The notes under the pieces were generated by a model. That model was not told the origin of the DNA. It saw only the letters and a list, made by a program, of their open reading frames with translations, and made no database searches. Below are positions 51,734 through 58,551 of a stretch of 64,000 nt of DNA, piece by piece (positions within the stretch are counted from its first letter, which is position 1; each line of letters opens with the position of its first letter). Both the position numbers and the translations under genes were made by a program. Source of the stretch: Paraburkholderia phenazinium (GTDB taxonomy: Bacteria; Pseudomonadota; Gammaproteobacteria; Burkholderiales; Burkholderiaceae); assembly GCF_900142845.1 (NCBI RefSeq), contig NZ_FSRU01000002.1, positions 620,001-684,000 of the forward strand, read 5' to 3'.

Positions 51734-52704
51734 GCATCCATCTCATGAATCAAGCGTGGCGCACATCACTCGCGACCGGACCCAAGTTCGTACTCGTCGC
51801 GATATGCGATACCGCAAACGACGAGGGCGTGTGCTGGCCTTCTGTGGCTACGATATCAGCGCGCACGTCGATGGGCGAGCGGACGGTCCAGCGGCATCTG
51901 GAAGACCTGGAGAAGGCTGGCCTTGTCACGCGGACGTTCCGGCGTGGCCGCAGCACGAACTACCTCGTCCACGAGGGAAAGTTTCCGTACAAGACCCCCG
52001 CCAAATTGGCACCCCCGCAAGATATTCACCCCCGCCAAATTGGCACCCCCGCCAAATTGGCAACCACCCCCGTCAACGACGACGTCGCACCCCCGCCAAA
52101 TTCGACAGAAACCCCCGCCAAATTGGCACCCAGAACCACCAGTAACCTTAAAAAGAACCATCAGGGAACCGGTGCGCCTCCGAAAGATGTGCCTGCGGTC
52201 ATGGTCGAGCCGAAAGCATCCGCGCGGGGCGCGCGTCTGCCGAAGGACTGGATTCTTTCGAGATCCCTCGGTCTTTGGGCCGCCACCGAGCAGCCAACGT
52301 GGACGCCCGAGCATATCCGGAAGGTCGCCGCGGCGTTCAAGGATCACTGGATTGCCCAGCCCGGCGTGAAAGGGCGCAAGACGGATTGGGATGCCACCTG
52401 GCGCAACTGGGTGAGGAAGGAAGGGCCGATGGCCGGTGCCTCGAGCAGATATGTGGAATCGCCAGTTGGGGATTGGTGGGTGAGCGATGCCGGGATCACG
52501 GCGAAGGGCGAAGAGCTTCAGGTGCCGCGGCAGAAGGATGAGGCGACTCCGTATTACCTCGTCCGCGTGGCCAAGGCGGCCGGCAGGGGCCCTTGGATTG
52601 ATCACGTTCTCAAGGCCGCACAGCGCGTCAGCGCAGAGTGGCAGCAGAAGGTCGTCGCCCATCTCGGCGAAGCGCTTATGCCCACGGACTGGTACGCATC
52701 ATGA
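51730..52704 (+). CDS. Phage replication initiator (O-like), with internal iterons
   Basis: The 324-residue protein starts at GTG 51730 and has an N-terminal winged helix (SVATISARTSMGERTVQRHL, then EKAGLVTRTFRRGRSTNYLV). Residues 89-135 contain short repeats TPAKLA, encoded by iterons that probably form the origin. The C-terminal half (WDATWRNWVRKEG; AEWQQKVVAHLGEALMPTDW) resembles the helicase-loader-contacting part of phage O/DnaT-like proteins. No separate P or DnaC-like loader is seen, so the host helicase loader or a gene outside the early cluster must serve. Confidence 0.75.
   Translation: MSIHLMNQAWRTSLATGPKFVLVAICDTANDEGVCWPSVATISARTSMGERTVQRHLEDLEKAGLVTRTFRRGRSTNYLVHEGKFPYKTPAKLAPPQDIHPRQIGTPAKLATTPVNDDVAPPPNSTETPAKLAPRTTSNLKKNHQGTGAPPKDVPAVMVEPKASARGARLPKDWILSRSLGLWAATEQPTWTPEHIRKVAAAFKDHWIAQPGVKGRKTDWDATWRNWVRKEGPMAGASSRYVESPVGDWWVSDAGITAKGEELQVPRQKDEATPYYLVRVAKAAGRGPWIDHVLKAAQRVSAEWQQKVVAHLGEALMPTDWYAS
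51994..52128 (+). repeat. Iteron array, probable phage replication origin
   Basis: The 18-bp sequence ACCCCCGCCAAATTGGCA occurs at 51994-52011, 52028-52045, 52045-52062 and 52111-52128, with a degenerate copy at 52089-52106 ending TTCGAC and partial copies (ACCCCCG) between. Its core GCCAAATTGGC is nearly self-complementary. Iterons inside the initiator gene are the arrangement of lambda ori in O. Confidence 0.8.
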
Positions 52705-53138
52705 AAAACCTTCGACTCACGGAAGAGGAGCTGACACGCATGCGCGAGCGGAACCTCTTGCTCGCGCGGCCGGGCGATGTGCCGCGCTGTGATCCGGCAA
52801 CGCCGCTGCAGCGCATGCAGGCGCTCGGACGACTGCCGAAAGGCATCATGAACAAAACAGAAGAGGCCTACGCCGCGCATCTTGACGCGCAGCGCGGCCT
52901 CGGTCTGGTGCTCTGGTTCCGCTTCGAAGGCCTGAAGCTCAGGCTGGCGGATAGCACGTTCTACGACACCGACTTCGTGGTGCTGGCGGCCAACGGCCAA
53001 CTAGAGATTCACGAGGTCAAGGGTTTCATGACGGACGACGCAAACGTGAAGCTGAAGGTCGCGGCTTCGCAATACCCGTTCGTGTTTCGGCTCGTTCGCA
53101 AGGCGAAGGGTGGCGGCTGGGATATCAGGGAGGTATGA
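52701..53138 (+). CDS. DUF1064-type phage endonuclease-like protein
   Basis: From the ATG at 52701 (MKNLRLTEEELTRMRERN) the protein is 145 residues. The core matches DUF1064: NKTEEAYAAHLDAQR, WFRFEGLKLRLADSTFYDTD and LEIHEVKGFMTDDANVKLKV. The Asp of YDTDF and E-x-K of IHEVKG are the expected nuclease residues of the PD-(D/E)xK fold. A role in recombination or Holliday-junction processing is inferred. It overlaps the initiator stop by 4 bases. Confidence 0.8.
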   Translation: MKNLRLTEEELTRMRERNLLLARPGDVPRCDPATPLQRMQALGRLPKGIMNKTEEAYAAHLDAQRGLGLVLWFRFEGLKLRLADSTFYDTDFVVLAANGQLEIHEVKGFMTDDANVKLKVAASQYPFVFRLVRKAKGGGWDIREV

Positions 53139-53139
53139 C

Positions 53140-53796
53140 ATGGGTGCGAAATGGACGCGAGAGGACAGGCAGGCTCTCAGGGACATCGCGCGTGATGGCC
53201 TCGTGCTGGCTCAGGAGGTACATAGGTTCCCTGGCCGCACTTACGTCGCGCTGAAGACGCAGGCGAGCAAGATGGGGATCGTTATTTCTGAGCGCCGCGG
53301 GTGGAGCGGCGAAGAGCGCGCGGTGTTGAAAGAGATATGGGAGAGCCCGGTCGCGATCAAGATCGGCCTGAAGCGTTTGCCGGGACGTACCTATGCTGCG
53401 GTTCGGGCGGAAGCCGTAAGGATGGGAATTGCGGGTCTACGTGGCCGAACGGGTCGGAGCGGCTATGGGTGGGTGGCGCCTGCGATCGACAGGGCACTGA
53501 AGGCAGATTCTCCCCTGACGGTTGCGAGGCTTGTGCAGTTGATTGGCGCATCAGACCGGCAGATAGCAAAAGTGCTTTCGGACCGAAGGGGCGTTGACTA
53601 TCACGTTGGCGATTGGGAGAGGATGGGTGGCGCTGGCGGTTACGCGCCTATGTGGGCATCCGGGGCGGGAGAGGACGCGCTGAAGCCACGTGCCAAGCCG
53701 GCCGCCAAATCAAATCGCGAGCAGCGGCATCGTCGGTTGCTTTTGACGGGTCGGCATGATCCTTTTGCGGGTCTCATCCGGCAGGTGACGGCATGA
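53140..53796 (+). CDS. Tandem Myb/SANT-like DNA-binding protein
   Basis: The 218-residue protein contains two similar blocks of about 45 residues: WTREDRQALRDIARDGLVLA to FPGRTYVALKTQASKMGI, and WSGEERAVLKEIWESPVAIK to LPGRTYAAVRAEAVRMGI. They look like tandem Myb/homeodomain-like modules. The C-terminal half has another possible helix-turn-helix (TVARLVQLIGASDRQIAKVL) and a basic tail (RAKPAAKSNREQRHRR). The ATG at 53140 has GGAGG just upstream. It is probably a phage transcription or replication factor. Confidence 0.65.
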   Translation: MGAKWTREDRQALRDIARDGLVLAQEVHRFPGRTYVALKTQASKMGIVISERRGWSGEERAVLKEIWESPVAIKIGLKRLPGRTYAAVRAEAVRMGIAGLRGRTGRSGYGWVAPAIDRALKADSPLTVARLVQLIGASDRQIAKVLSDRRGVDYHVGDWERMGGAGGYAPMWASGAGEDALKPRAKPAAKSNREQRHRRLLLTGRHDPFAGLIRQVTA

Positions 53797-54206
53797 AGAG
53801 GACAGGTTTTGTCCGAAGACCGGGCAAGGAATATGCGGCGCTGTCGCGCACGTCGACGCTCAAGCGTTCGGGTCCGATGAAGACTCGCCGCAAGCGGCCG
53901 ACGGCTGCCGAAGGATCGAATCTTATTGATGCATGCCGTGGCGAGCAGTGTTATTTGCGCGTTGCCGGCGTCTGCTGCGGCGACGCGGCCACTGTTGTGC
54001 CGTGCCACTCAAACCAGGCGAAGCATGGCAAGGGGATGGGTCTGAAGGCCGCGCACGAGTTCACGGTACCGGGGTGCTGGCGCTGTCATTCGTGGCTCGA
54101 TCAAGGGCCGGCTTCACGTGAAACAAAGGCCGCGGTGTTCGATGCGGCGCTGGCGGCGTGGCAGCCGGCCCGGGCCGAGAAGATGGGAGTTCCGGCATGC
54201 AACTGA
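53793..54206 (+). CDS. YbcO-like nuclease/metalloprotein (DUF1364)
   Basis: The 137-residue product has the DUF1364 core: ACRGEQCYLRVAGVCCGDAA, TVVPCHSNQAKHGKGMGLKA and VPGCWRCHSWLDQG. These cysteines and histidines form an HNH/zinc-like site shared with lambdoid YbcO and NinG-neighbourhood proteins. It lies in the nin-like cluster and overlaps its neighbours by a few bases. DNA repair or recombination is the inferred role. Confidence 0.8.
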   Translation: MKRTGFVRRPGKEYAALSRTSTLKRSGPMKTRRKRPTAAEGSNLIDACRGEQCYLRVAGVCCGDAATVVPCHSNQAKHGKGMGLKAAHEFTVPGCWRCHSWLDQGPASRETKAAVFDAALAAWQPARAEKMGVPACN

Positions 54207-54508
54207 CGGTCCAGATTCCCGTTCTGGTGGCTGAGATCTACGGCAAGTACAAAAACCGGATCACCTACACAACCAGACTGCAGCCGATCCTGACATCTGT
54301 GAGCGCGATCCGCCGCGTCGAGGGTGACGACGTTGCGATTGAGGTAGATGCGTTTATCCCGGAGCAGTACCGCAACCAGATCGACGGATCGCACACGAAG
54401 TGGATCTCGCCGGAGATGCGTCGCTGTGTCTGCTACATCGACGACAACCGCAAGACGCTCCGGGACTTCATCGAGAGCGGCGAGCAGGAACGGCAGATCA
54501 GGGACTGA
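54197..54508 (+). CDS. Hypothetical phage protein
   Basis: From ATG 54197 (MQLTVQIPVLVAEIYGKYKN) the product is 103 residues and looks like a small alpha/beta fold (SAIRRVEGDDVAIEVDAFIP). It overlaps the YbcO-like gene by 10 bases. No family recognised. Confidence 0.6.
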   Translation: MQLTVQIPVLVAEIYGKYKNRITYTTRLQPILTSVSAIRRVEGDDVAIEVDAFIPEQYRNQIDGSHTKWISPEMRRCVCYIDDNRKTLRDFIESGEQERQIRD

Positions 54509-54510
54509 TC

Positions 54511-54885
54511 ATGGAAATCGACAAGCTGGTGGGCGCCGAACTGGACTTCTGGACTGCGAAGGCCGAGGGGCTCGATGCTGAACTGAAGTCGCTCTATGGC
54601 CAGAGCTACTGCAAGATCGCGGTCCACGATAGCCACGGCTATGTGGTCTACGAGCCCACCCAGAATTCGAAGCTGGCTGCGGAGATTGCCTTCCGGCAGT
54701 GCTACACGCTGTATCCGCATCCGTCGCTGGACGACAGGGGCGCAACGCGCAAGCTGTGGCTCGCCGAGGCTCAGTGGAACAAGACCTTTCACGGCACGTA
54801 CGTCGACGAATCACCGCTGGTCGCGATATGCCGGCTGCGCGTCGCCGAAGCAATCGCCGGGAAGCAGTTGGTAAAGAATTTTTGA
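54511..54885 (+). CDS. DUF2591/NinX-like protein
   Basis: The 124-residue product starts MEIDKLVGAELDFWTAKAEG at 54511 and shows the pattern of lambdoid NinX (VYEPTQNSKLAAEIAFRQCY; TYVDESPLVAICRLRVAEAI). These proteins occur in nin regions with unknown function. Two bases separate the start from the preceding stop. Confidence 0.75.
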   Translation: MEIDKLVGAELDFWTAKAEGLDAELKSLYGQSYCKIAVHDSHGYVVYEPTQNSKLAAEIAFRQCYTLYPHPSLDDRGATRKLWLAEAQWNKTFHGTYVDESPLVAICRLRVAEAIAGKQLVKNF

Positions 54886-54895
54886 GGAGTACTTA

Positions 54896-55099
54896 ATGAG
54901 CAAGAACGAATGGACGCCATGCACGAATCCGCCGCCGCGCGCGTGCGCCGTGAGGATTCGCCGGATGAACTCGGACGGCACCGTCAGGGATGAGAAGCAG
55001 GGCATCTGGCGGCCCATGAAGGGGCGCTACGAGCACAAGAAGGGCTGGCAGATCGCCGTGATCGACACCCAGGATCTATGGGCGCCCGTCAAGGGATGA
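54896..55099 (+). CDS. Small hypothetical phage protein
   Basis: The 67-residue product (MSKNEWTPCTNPPPRACAVR, then RRMNSDGTVRDEKQGIWRPM) is basic. A GAGGAGT ribosome-binding site precedes it. Its stop overlaps the start of the 42-residue gene. Confidence 0.6.
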   Translation: MSKNEWTPCTNPPPRACAVRIRRMNSDGTVRDEKQGIWRPMKGRYEHKKGWQIAVIDTQDLWAPVKG

Positions 55100-55224
55100 G
55101 CGTCGTGCGCTGGCTTAAACGCTTGCGCAAGGCAAAGGACTACCCCGAGCGAGCCCGTATTCACGACAGGTTCGCCCGGTGGTGCGCGAAGCATGGAAAG
55201 AAACTGACGAGGCCACCGAAATGA
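55096..55224 (+). CDS. Small basic phage protein (42 residues)
   Basis: The ATG at 55096 overlaps the upstream stop (ATGA). The 42 residues (MSVVRWLKRLRKAKDYPERA ...) are strongly basic. Its stop overlaps the next ATG at 55221, so it sits in a chain of coupled genes. Confidence 0.5.
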   Translation: MSVVRWLKRLRKAKDYPERARIHDRFARWCAKHGKKLTRPPK

Positions 55225-55424
55225 GTACTGAATCCCCGAAGACAGAGCAAAAGAAAAGCGGCGGTGCTCGGCGCCTGACGACGCTTGAGGTAGACGCTGT
55301 CTGGGATGAAATTCAGGCGCTGCGTGCGAATGGGTTAGGATGGAATCCTCCGAAAAGCGGGATTAACAATGAAAGCTTTCATTCTCCTGTCGTTCCTTAT
55401 GTCGTCGACCGCGTTCGCGGGTGA
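55221..55424 (+). CDS. Small hypothetical phage protein
   Basis: From ATG 55221 (MSTESPKTEQKKSGGARRLT) the product is 67 residues. A helical segment (LEVDAVWDEIQALRANGLGW) is protein-like. The last 18 codons overlap the signal-peptide gene at 55369 in another frame; this tail may be incidental. Confidence 0.5.
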   Translation: MSTESPKTEQKKSGGARRLTTLEVDAVWDEIQALRANGLGWNPPKSGINNESFHSPVVPYVVDRVRG

Positions 55425-55599
55425 GTTCGACTACAACCAGCAGCAGCAAGCCAGTTGGCAGCAGCCTCAACAAAGCCAGCAGTACGACTCGCCGAACCAG
55501 CGCATGGAGCAGCAGGCGCAACAGCAACAGAACTACGCGCCTGCGCCGATGTACAACCAGAATCAAGAATATCAGCCGCAGTCGCAATGGGGCCAGTAA
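55369..55599 (+). CDS. Secreted glutamine-rich protein
   Basis: The 76-residue product has a clear signal peptide (MKAFILLSFLMSSTAFAG), so it is exported. In the mature part 23 of 58 residues are Gln, with many Tyr, Asn and Pro (FDYNQQQQASWQQPQQSQQY). That composition is prion-like and disordered. Possible roles are a periplasmic exclusion or lysis-helper factor; no family is recognised. It precedes a small membrane gene and the late promoter. Confidence 0.7.
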   Translation: MKAFILLSFLMSSTAFAGEFDYNQQQQASWQQPQQSQQYDSPNQRMEQQAQQQQNYAPAPMYNQNQEYQPQSQWGQ

Positions 55600-55709
55600 A
55601 GCGCCGGGTTCCGGACTGGCTTTACTTTCCCGTTGTCCTGCTCCTGATTCCGGTACTGGTCCTCAAAAGCCTCCTCGCGGGCATCGGTATCATTCGTCGC
55701 AAGAAATAA
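55587..55709 (+). CDS. Small membrane protein (40 residues), holin-like by size only
   Basis: The ATG at 55587 lies inside the end of the Gln-rich gene (13 bp overlap). The product MGPVKRRVPDWLYFPVVLLL continues through one hydrophobic helix to IRRKK. Charge at both ends and the single helix are typical of small phage membrane proteins. Its stop TAA is part of the operator at 55707. Confidence 0.55.
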   Translation: MGPVKRRVPDWLYFPVVLLLIPVLVLKSLLAGIGIIRRKK

Positions 55710-55720
55710 GGCATAGCTAA
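55707..55720. promoter_or_regulatory. Repressor operator upstream of the late promoter
   Basis: TAAGGCATAGCTAA matches the operator 50202-50215 at 13 of 14 positions. It ends 4 bp before the late -35 box and overlaps the preceding stop codon. Confidence 0.55.
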
Positions 55721-55724
55721 TGCG

Positions 55725-55753
55725 TTGAATTGCTCATGCCTTAGTGCTATGGT
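55725..55753 (+). promoter_or_regulatory. Late-operon promoter
   Basis: TTGAAT (55725-55730) and TATGGT (55748-55753) have a 17-bp spacer; start about 55760. An operator-like half site lies in the spacer (55730-55743 contains CATGCCTTA, the inverse of TAAGGCATG). It is the only evident promoter ahead of the terminase and head genes. Confidence 0.5.
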
Positions 55754-55782
55754 CTGCGCATCCCTTTCTGTGATGCGTTCCC

Positions 55783-56427
55783 GTGTCAAAATCCCCCGAA
55801 AAGAAGCCCGACGTTGACTGGGAGCGAGTCGAATCTGACTATCGCGCCGGGATACTCTCGTTACGCGAAATCGCGGCTGCGAATCCGGGCGTCAATCACA
55901 TGGCAATCGCCCGCCGTGCAAAGCGCGAGGGGTGGACGCAAGACCTCTCCGCGAAGATCCACGCAAAGGCTGACGAGCTTGTTACAAGGCAGGCTGTTAC
56001 AGAAAGCGTTACAGCGGAGCGTGCTGTAACAGATCGCGTGATCGTCGAGGAAAATGCACAGGCAATTGCCAATGTGCGCCTCACCCATCGCAAAGACATT
56101 TCGAAGTTCCGTGCCATCGCGCTGAAGCTCCTCGAGGAGCTGGAAGCGCAAACAATCGATAAGGGTCTGTTCGAGGATCTCGGTTTCCTGCTCCGTCAGG
56201 AGGACGATAAGGGCCGCGACAGGCGCAACGACATTTACAACGCCGTGATTTCGAGCGCTGGCCGTATCGACGGCGTGAAGAAGCTTGCTGAAGTTCTGAA
56301 AATCCTTATCGGGCTCGAACGCGAGGCTTACGGCATTGCCGAGCACACGGGCAAAGAGGATGCAGTCGACAACCTGGCTTTGGCACTTGAGGCTGCGCGC
56401 AAGCGGCGCGCGGCGGTGGAGGTCTGA
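55783..56427 (+). CDS. Terminase small subunit
   Basis: The GTG at 55783 gives 214 residues. The N-terminus is a helix-turn-helix of the type used for pac/cos recognition (AGILSLREIAAANPGVNHMA, then IARRAKREGWTQDLSAKI), followed by a long helical region. The stop overlaps the terminase large-subunit ATG. Its job is to recognise phage DNA and start packaging with the large subunit. Confidence 0.85.
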   Translation: MSKSPEKKPDVDWERVESDYRAGILSLREIAAANPGVNHMAIARRAKREGWTQDLSAKIHAKADELVTRQAVTESVTAERAVTDRVIVEENAQAIANVRLTHRKDISKFRAIALKLLEELEAQTIDKGLFEDLGFLLRQEDDKGRDRRNDIYNAVISSAGRIDGVKKLAEVLKILIGLEREAYGIAEHTGKEDAVDNLALALEAARKRRAAVEV

Positions 56428-57947
56428 TGGGTGCGGCTGCCAACGTTCAGGTCGAGCTGGTTGAAGAAGCCGCGCGCTATTGCAGCGACCCTTTGGGTTT
56501 CGTCATATTTGCGTTCCCCTGGGGCTCAGGCGAACTTCAAGCCCATCTGGGCCCTGACGACTGGCAGCGCGACATCCTGACCGAGATCGGCGCGAAGCTG
56601 CGCGCCGGCGACATCAACGTCACTCAGGCGATCCAGATTGCAGTCGCGAGTGGCCACGGCATCGGCAAGTCTGCTCTTGTGTCGTGGGTGATCCTGTGGG
56701 CGATGTGCACGTTTGAGGACACGCGCGGCGTCGTAACAGCCAACACGGACGCGCAGCTTCGAACAAAGACATGGGCAGAGCTGGCCAAGTGGTATCGGCG
56801 CTGCATTTTCGCTTCATGGTTTGAATTCACGGCGACTGCTCTCTATGCCCGCGACGAAGCTCACTCAAAGACATGGCGAATCGACATGGTTCCGTGGAGC
56901 GAACGAAACACTGAGGCGTTCGCGGGTCTCCACAACCAGGGCAAACGGGTCGTCCTCATATTCGACGAAGCTTCCGCCATCCCTAAGATCATCTGGGAAA
57001 CAGCGGAAGGTGCGCTGACCGACAAGGACACGCAGATCATCTGGGCTGTGTTCGGCAACCCAACGCGGAACACGGGCCGTTTCCGCGAATGCTTCGGCAG
57101 CTTGAAGCATCGCTGGATCACGAGGCAGATCGACAGCCGCACGGCGCGGATGACGAACAAGGAACAGCTAGCCCAGTGGGTGGTCGACTATGGAGAAGAT
57201 TCTGACTTCGTTCGTGTTCGTGTACGGGGCGTGTTCCCTCGTGCGGGATCTACTCAGTTTATCGGCTCAGATATCGTTGAGGCGGCCGCATCACGCGAGG
57301 CTCATGCTGGCGTCTATGATGCCCTTGTGCTGGGCGTCGATCCTGCTCGCTTTGGTGACGATGAGTCCGTGATCTATATCAGGAAGGGCCGCGATGGATC
57401 AACCCACAAGCCAATCAAGTTCCGCGGACTCGACAACATGCAGCTCGCGGCCCGGGTCGCGGAGCAGTACGAGTTTTACCGGGCCGATGCGATATTTGTC
57501 GACGGAGGCGGAACTGGCTCAGGAGTTGTTGACCGTCTACGCCAGTTGCGGATCCCGGTTATCGAAGTTCAATTCGGAGCGTCGCCCGATCGCTCGCAGC
57601 CTGGGCAAGAAGCCGTAGCGTACGCAAACAAGGCCGCCGAGATGTGGGGCGTGATGAAAGAATGGCTTAAAACTGGTGGGTCGATTCCGCACGACGACAC
57701 GGATCTCCATTCTCAACTGACAGATCGCGAGTACGGCTTCGTCCTGCGTGACGGGCGAGACGCAATCCAGCTCGAGTCGAAAAAGGATATGAAGAAGCGC
57801 GGCCTTTCGTCCCCAGACATCGCCGACGCGCTTGCATTGACGTTTGCCTATCCTGTGCAGCCCAATGCGAACGCTGGTCGTGCGGCGGCTTTCAACAAGC
57901 CGATGGTGCAGCACGATTACGATCCTTTTCACGTCGATCAGACTTAG
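56427..57947 (+). CDS. Terminase large subunit
   Basis: This 506-residue motor-nuclease has Walker A in ASGHGIGKSALVSW (about residues 75-82), Walker B in RVVLIFDEASAI (about 172), and the RNase H-like nuclease starting LGVDPARFGDDESV (about 303). It translocates DNA into the capsid and cuts it. Length and motifs are complete. The start codon overlaps the small-subunit stop by one base. Confidence 0.93.
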   Translation: MGAAANVQVELVEEAARYCSDPLGFVIFAFPWGSGELQAHLGPDDWQRDILTEIGAKLRAGDINVTQAIQIAVASGHGIGKSALVSWVILWAMCTFEDTRGVVTANTDAQLRTKTWAELAKWYRRCIFASWFEFTATALYARDEAHSKTWRIDMVPWSERNTEAFAGLHNQGKRVVLIFDEASAIPKIIWETAEGALTDKDTQIIWAVFGNPTRNTGRFRECFGSLKHRWITRQIDSRTARMTNKEQLAQWVVDYGEDSDFVRVRVRGVFPRAGSTQFIGSDIVEAAASREAHAGVYDALVLGVDPARFGDDESVIYIRKGRDGSTHKPIKFRGLDNMQLAARVAEQYEFYRADAIFVDGGGTGSGVVDRLRQLRIPVIEVQFGASPDRSQPGQEAVAYANKAAEMWGVMKEWLKTGGSIPHDDTDLHSQLTDREYGFVLRDGRDAIQLESKKDMKKRGLSSPDIADALALTFAYPVQPNANAGRAAAFNKPMVQHDYDPFHVDQT

Positions 57948-57956
57948 GAGTCCGAA

Positions 57957-58163
57957 ATGGGCCTTGGTGGGTCACCTTCTGTTCCGGCGGTAACTGTTCC
58001 GCCTCCGATTCCGGCGGTTCAGTCGCCGCAGGGCGCGCAGGCCGCAACGACTGCGGCGACGCGCGCAACGAATGCGATCGGGCCGCAAGCCATGATCGAC
58101 ACCGGCCCTAACGGGCTCACTTCGCCGGCGAGTACCGGCACAAAAACCCTGTTGGGGAGTTGA
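57957..58163 (+). CDS. Small hypothetical head-region protein
   Basis: The 68-residue product is Pro/Ala/Thr-rich (AVTVPPPIPAVQSPQGAQAA) with a Gly-rich start (MGLGGSPSVP) and no recognised domain. Such small proteins between terminase and portal are frequent in BPP-1-like phages. The gene is 9 bp after terL and 1 bp before the next. Confidence 0.55.
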   Translation: MGLGGSPSVPAVTVPPPIPAVQSPQGAQAATTAATRATNAIGPQAMIDTGPNGLTSPASTGTKTLLGS

Positions 58164-58164
58164 C

Positions 58165-58548
58165 ATGACCGCACTCACGAATGCGCTTCAGGCGGTACTC
58201 GATGCGCAGCACAACACGCTGGCTTTGGCAGATCCGTCGGCTGCCCAGGCTTTGGCCATGACCGCTTGGATGCAGGAAGTCACGTCGCAGATCGACATGC
58301 TCCAGGCCGGCCAGGCGGCTTCCGGTTCCGGCGCCGCGGTGGCGCAGGGCGCAATCCCCGATGTTTCGCTGCTGGTTGAGGCTGCCGTTCAGGCGCAACT
58401 GCCGGTTATCGAACAACAGATCGCGTCTGCGTTCGGCAAGATCCTGACCGCCCAGGCGCCCGCCCCGGCTCCCGCTCCGATCGTTTCGACCCAGGAAGCG
58501 CCGCCATCGACCGAGCCGCCGACGATCACTCCCTCGAATCCGGCCTAA
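58165..58548 (+). CDS. Hypothetical head-region protein
   Basis: The 127-residue product is helical (MTALTNALQAVLDAQHNTLA; LVEAAVQAQLPVIEQQIASA) with a Pro/Thr-rich C-terminus (PAPAPAPIVSTQEAPPSTEP). No known domain. It directly precedes the portal gene. Confidence 0.6.
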   Translation: MTALTNALQAVLDAQHNTLALADPSAAQALAMTAWMQEVTSQIDMLQAGQAASGSGAAVAQGAIPDVSLLVEAAVQAQLPVIEQQIASAFGKILTAQAPAPAPAPIVSTQEAPPSTEPPTITPSNPA

Positions 58549-58551
58549 GCC

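Noticed and set aside
51994..52128. CRISPR-like or terminator repeats
   Set aside because: Repeats are short, some in direct contact, and lie in an initiator gene, as expected for iterons.
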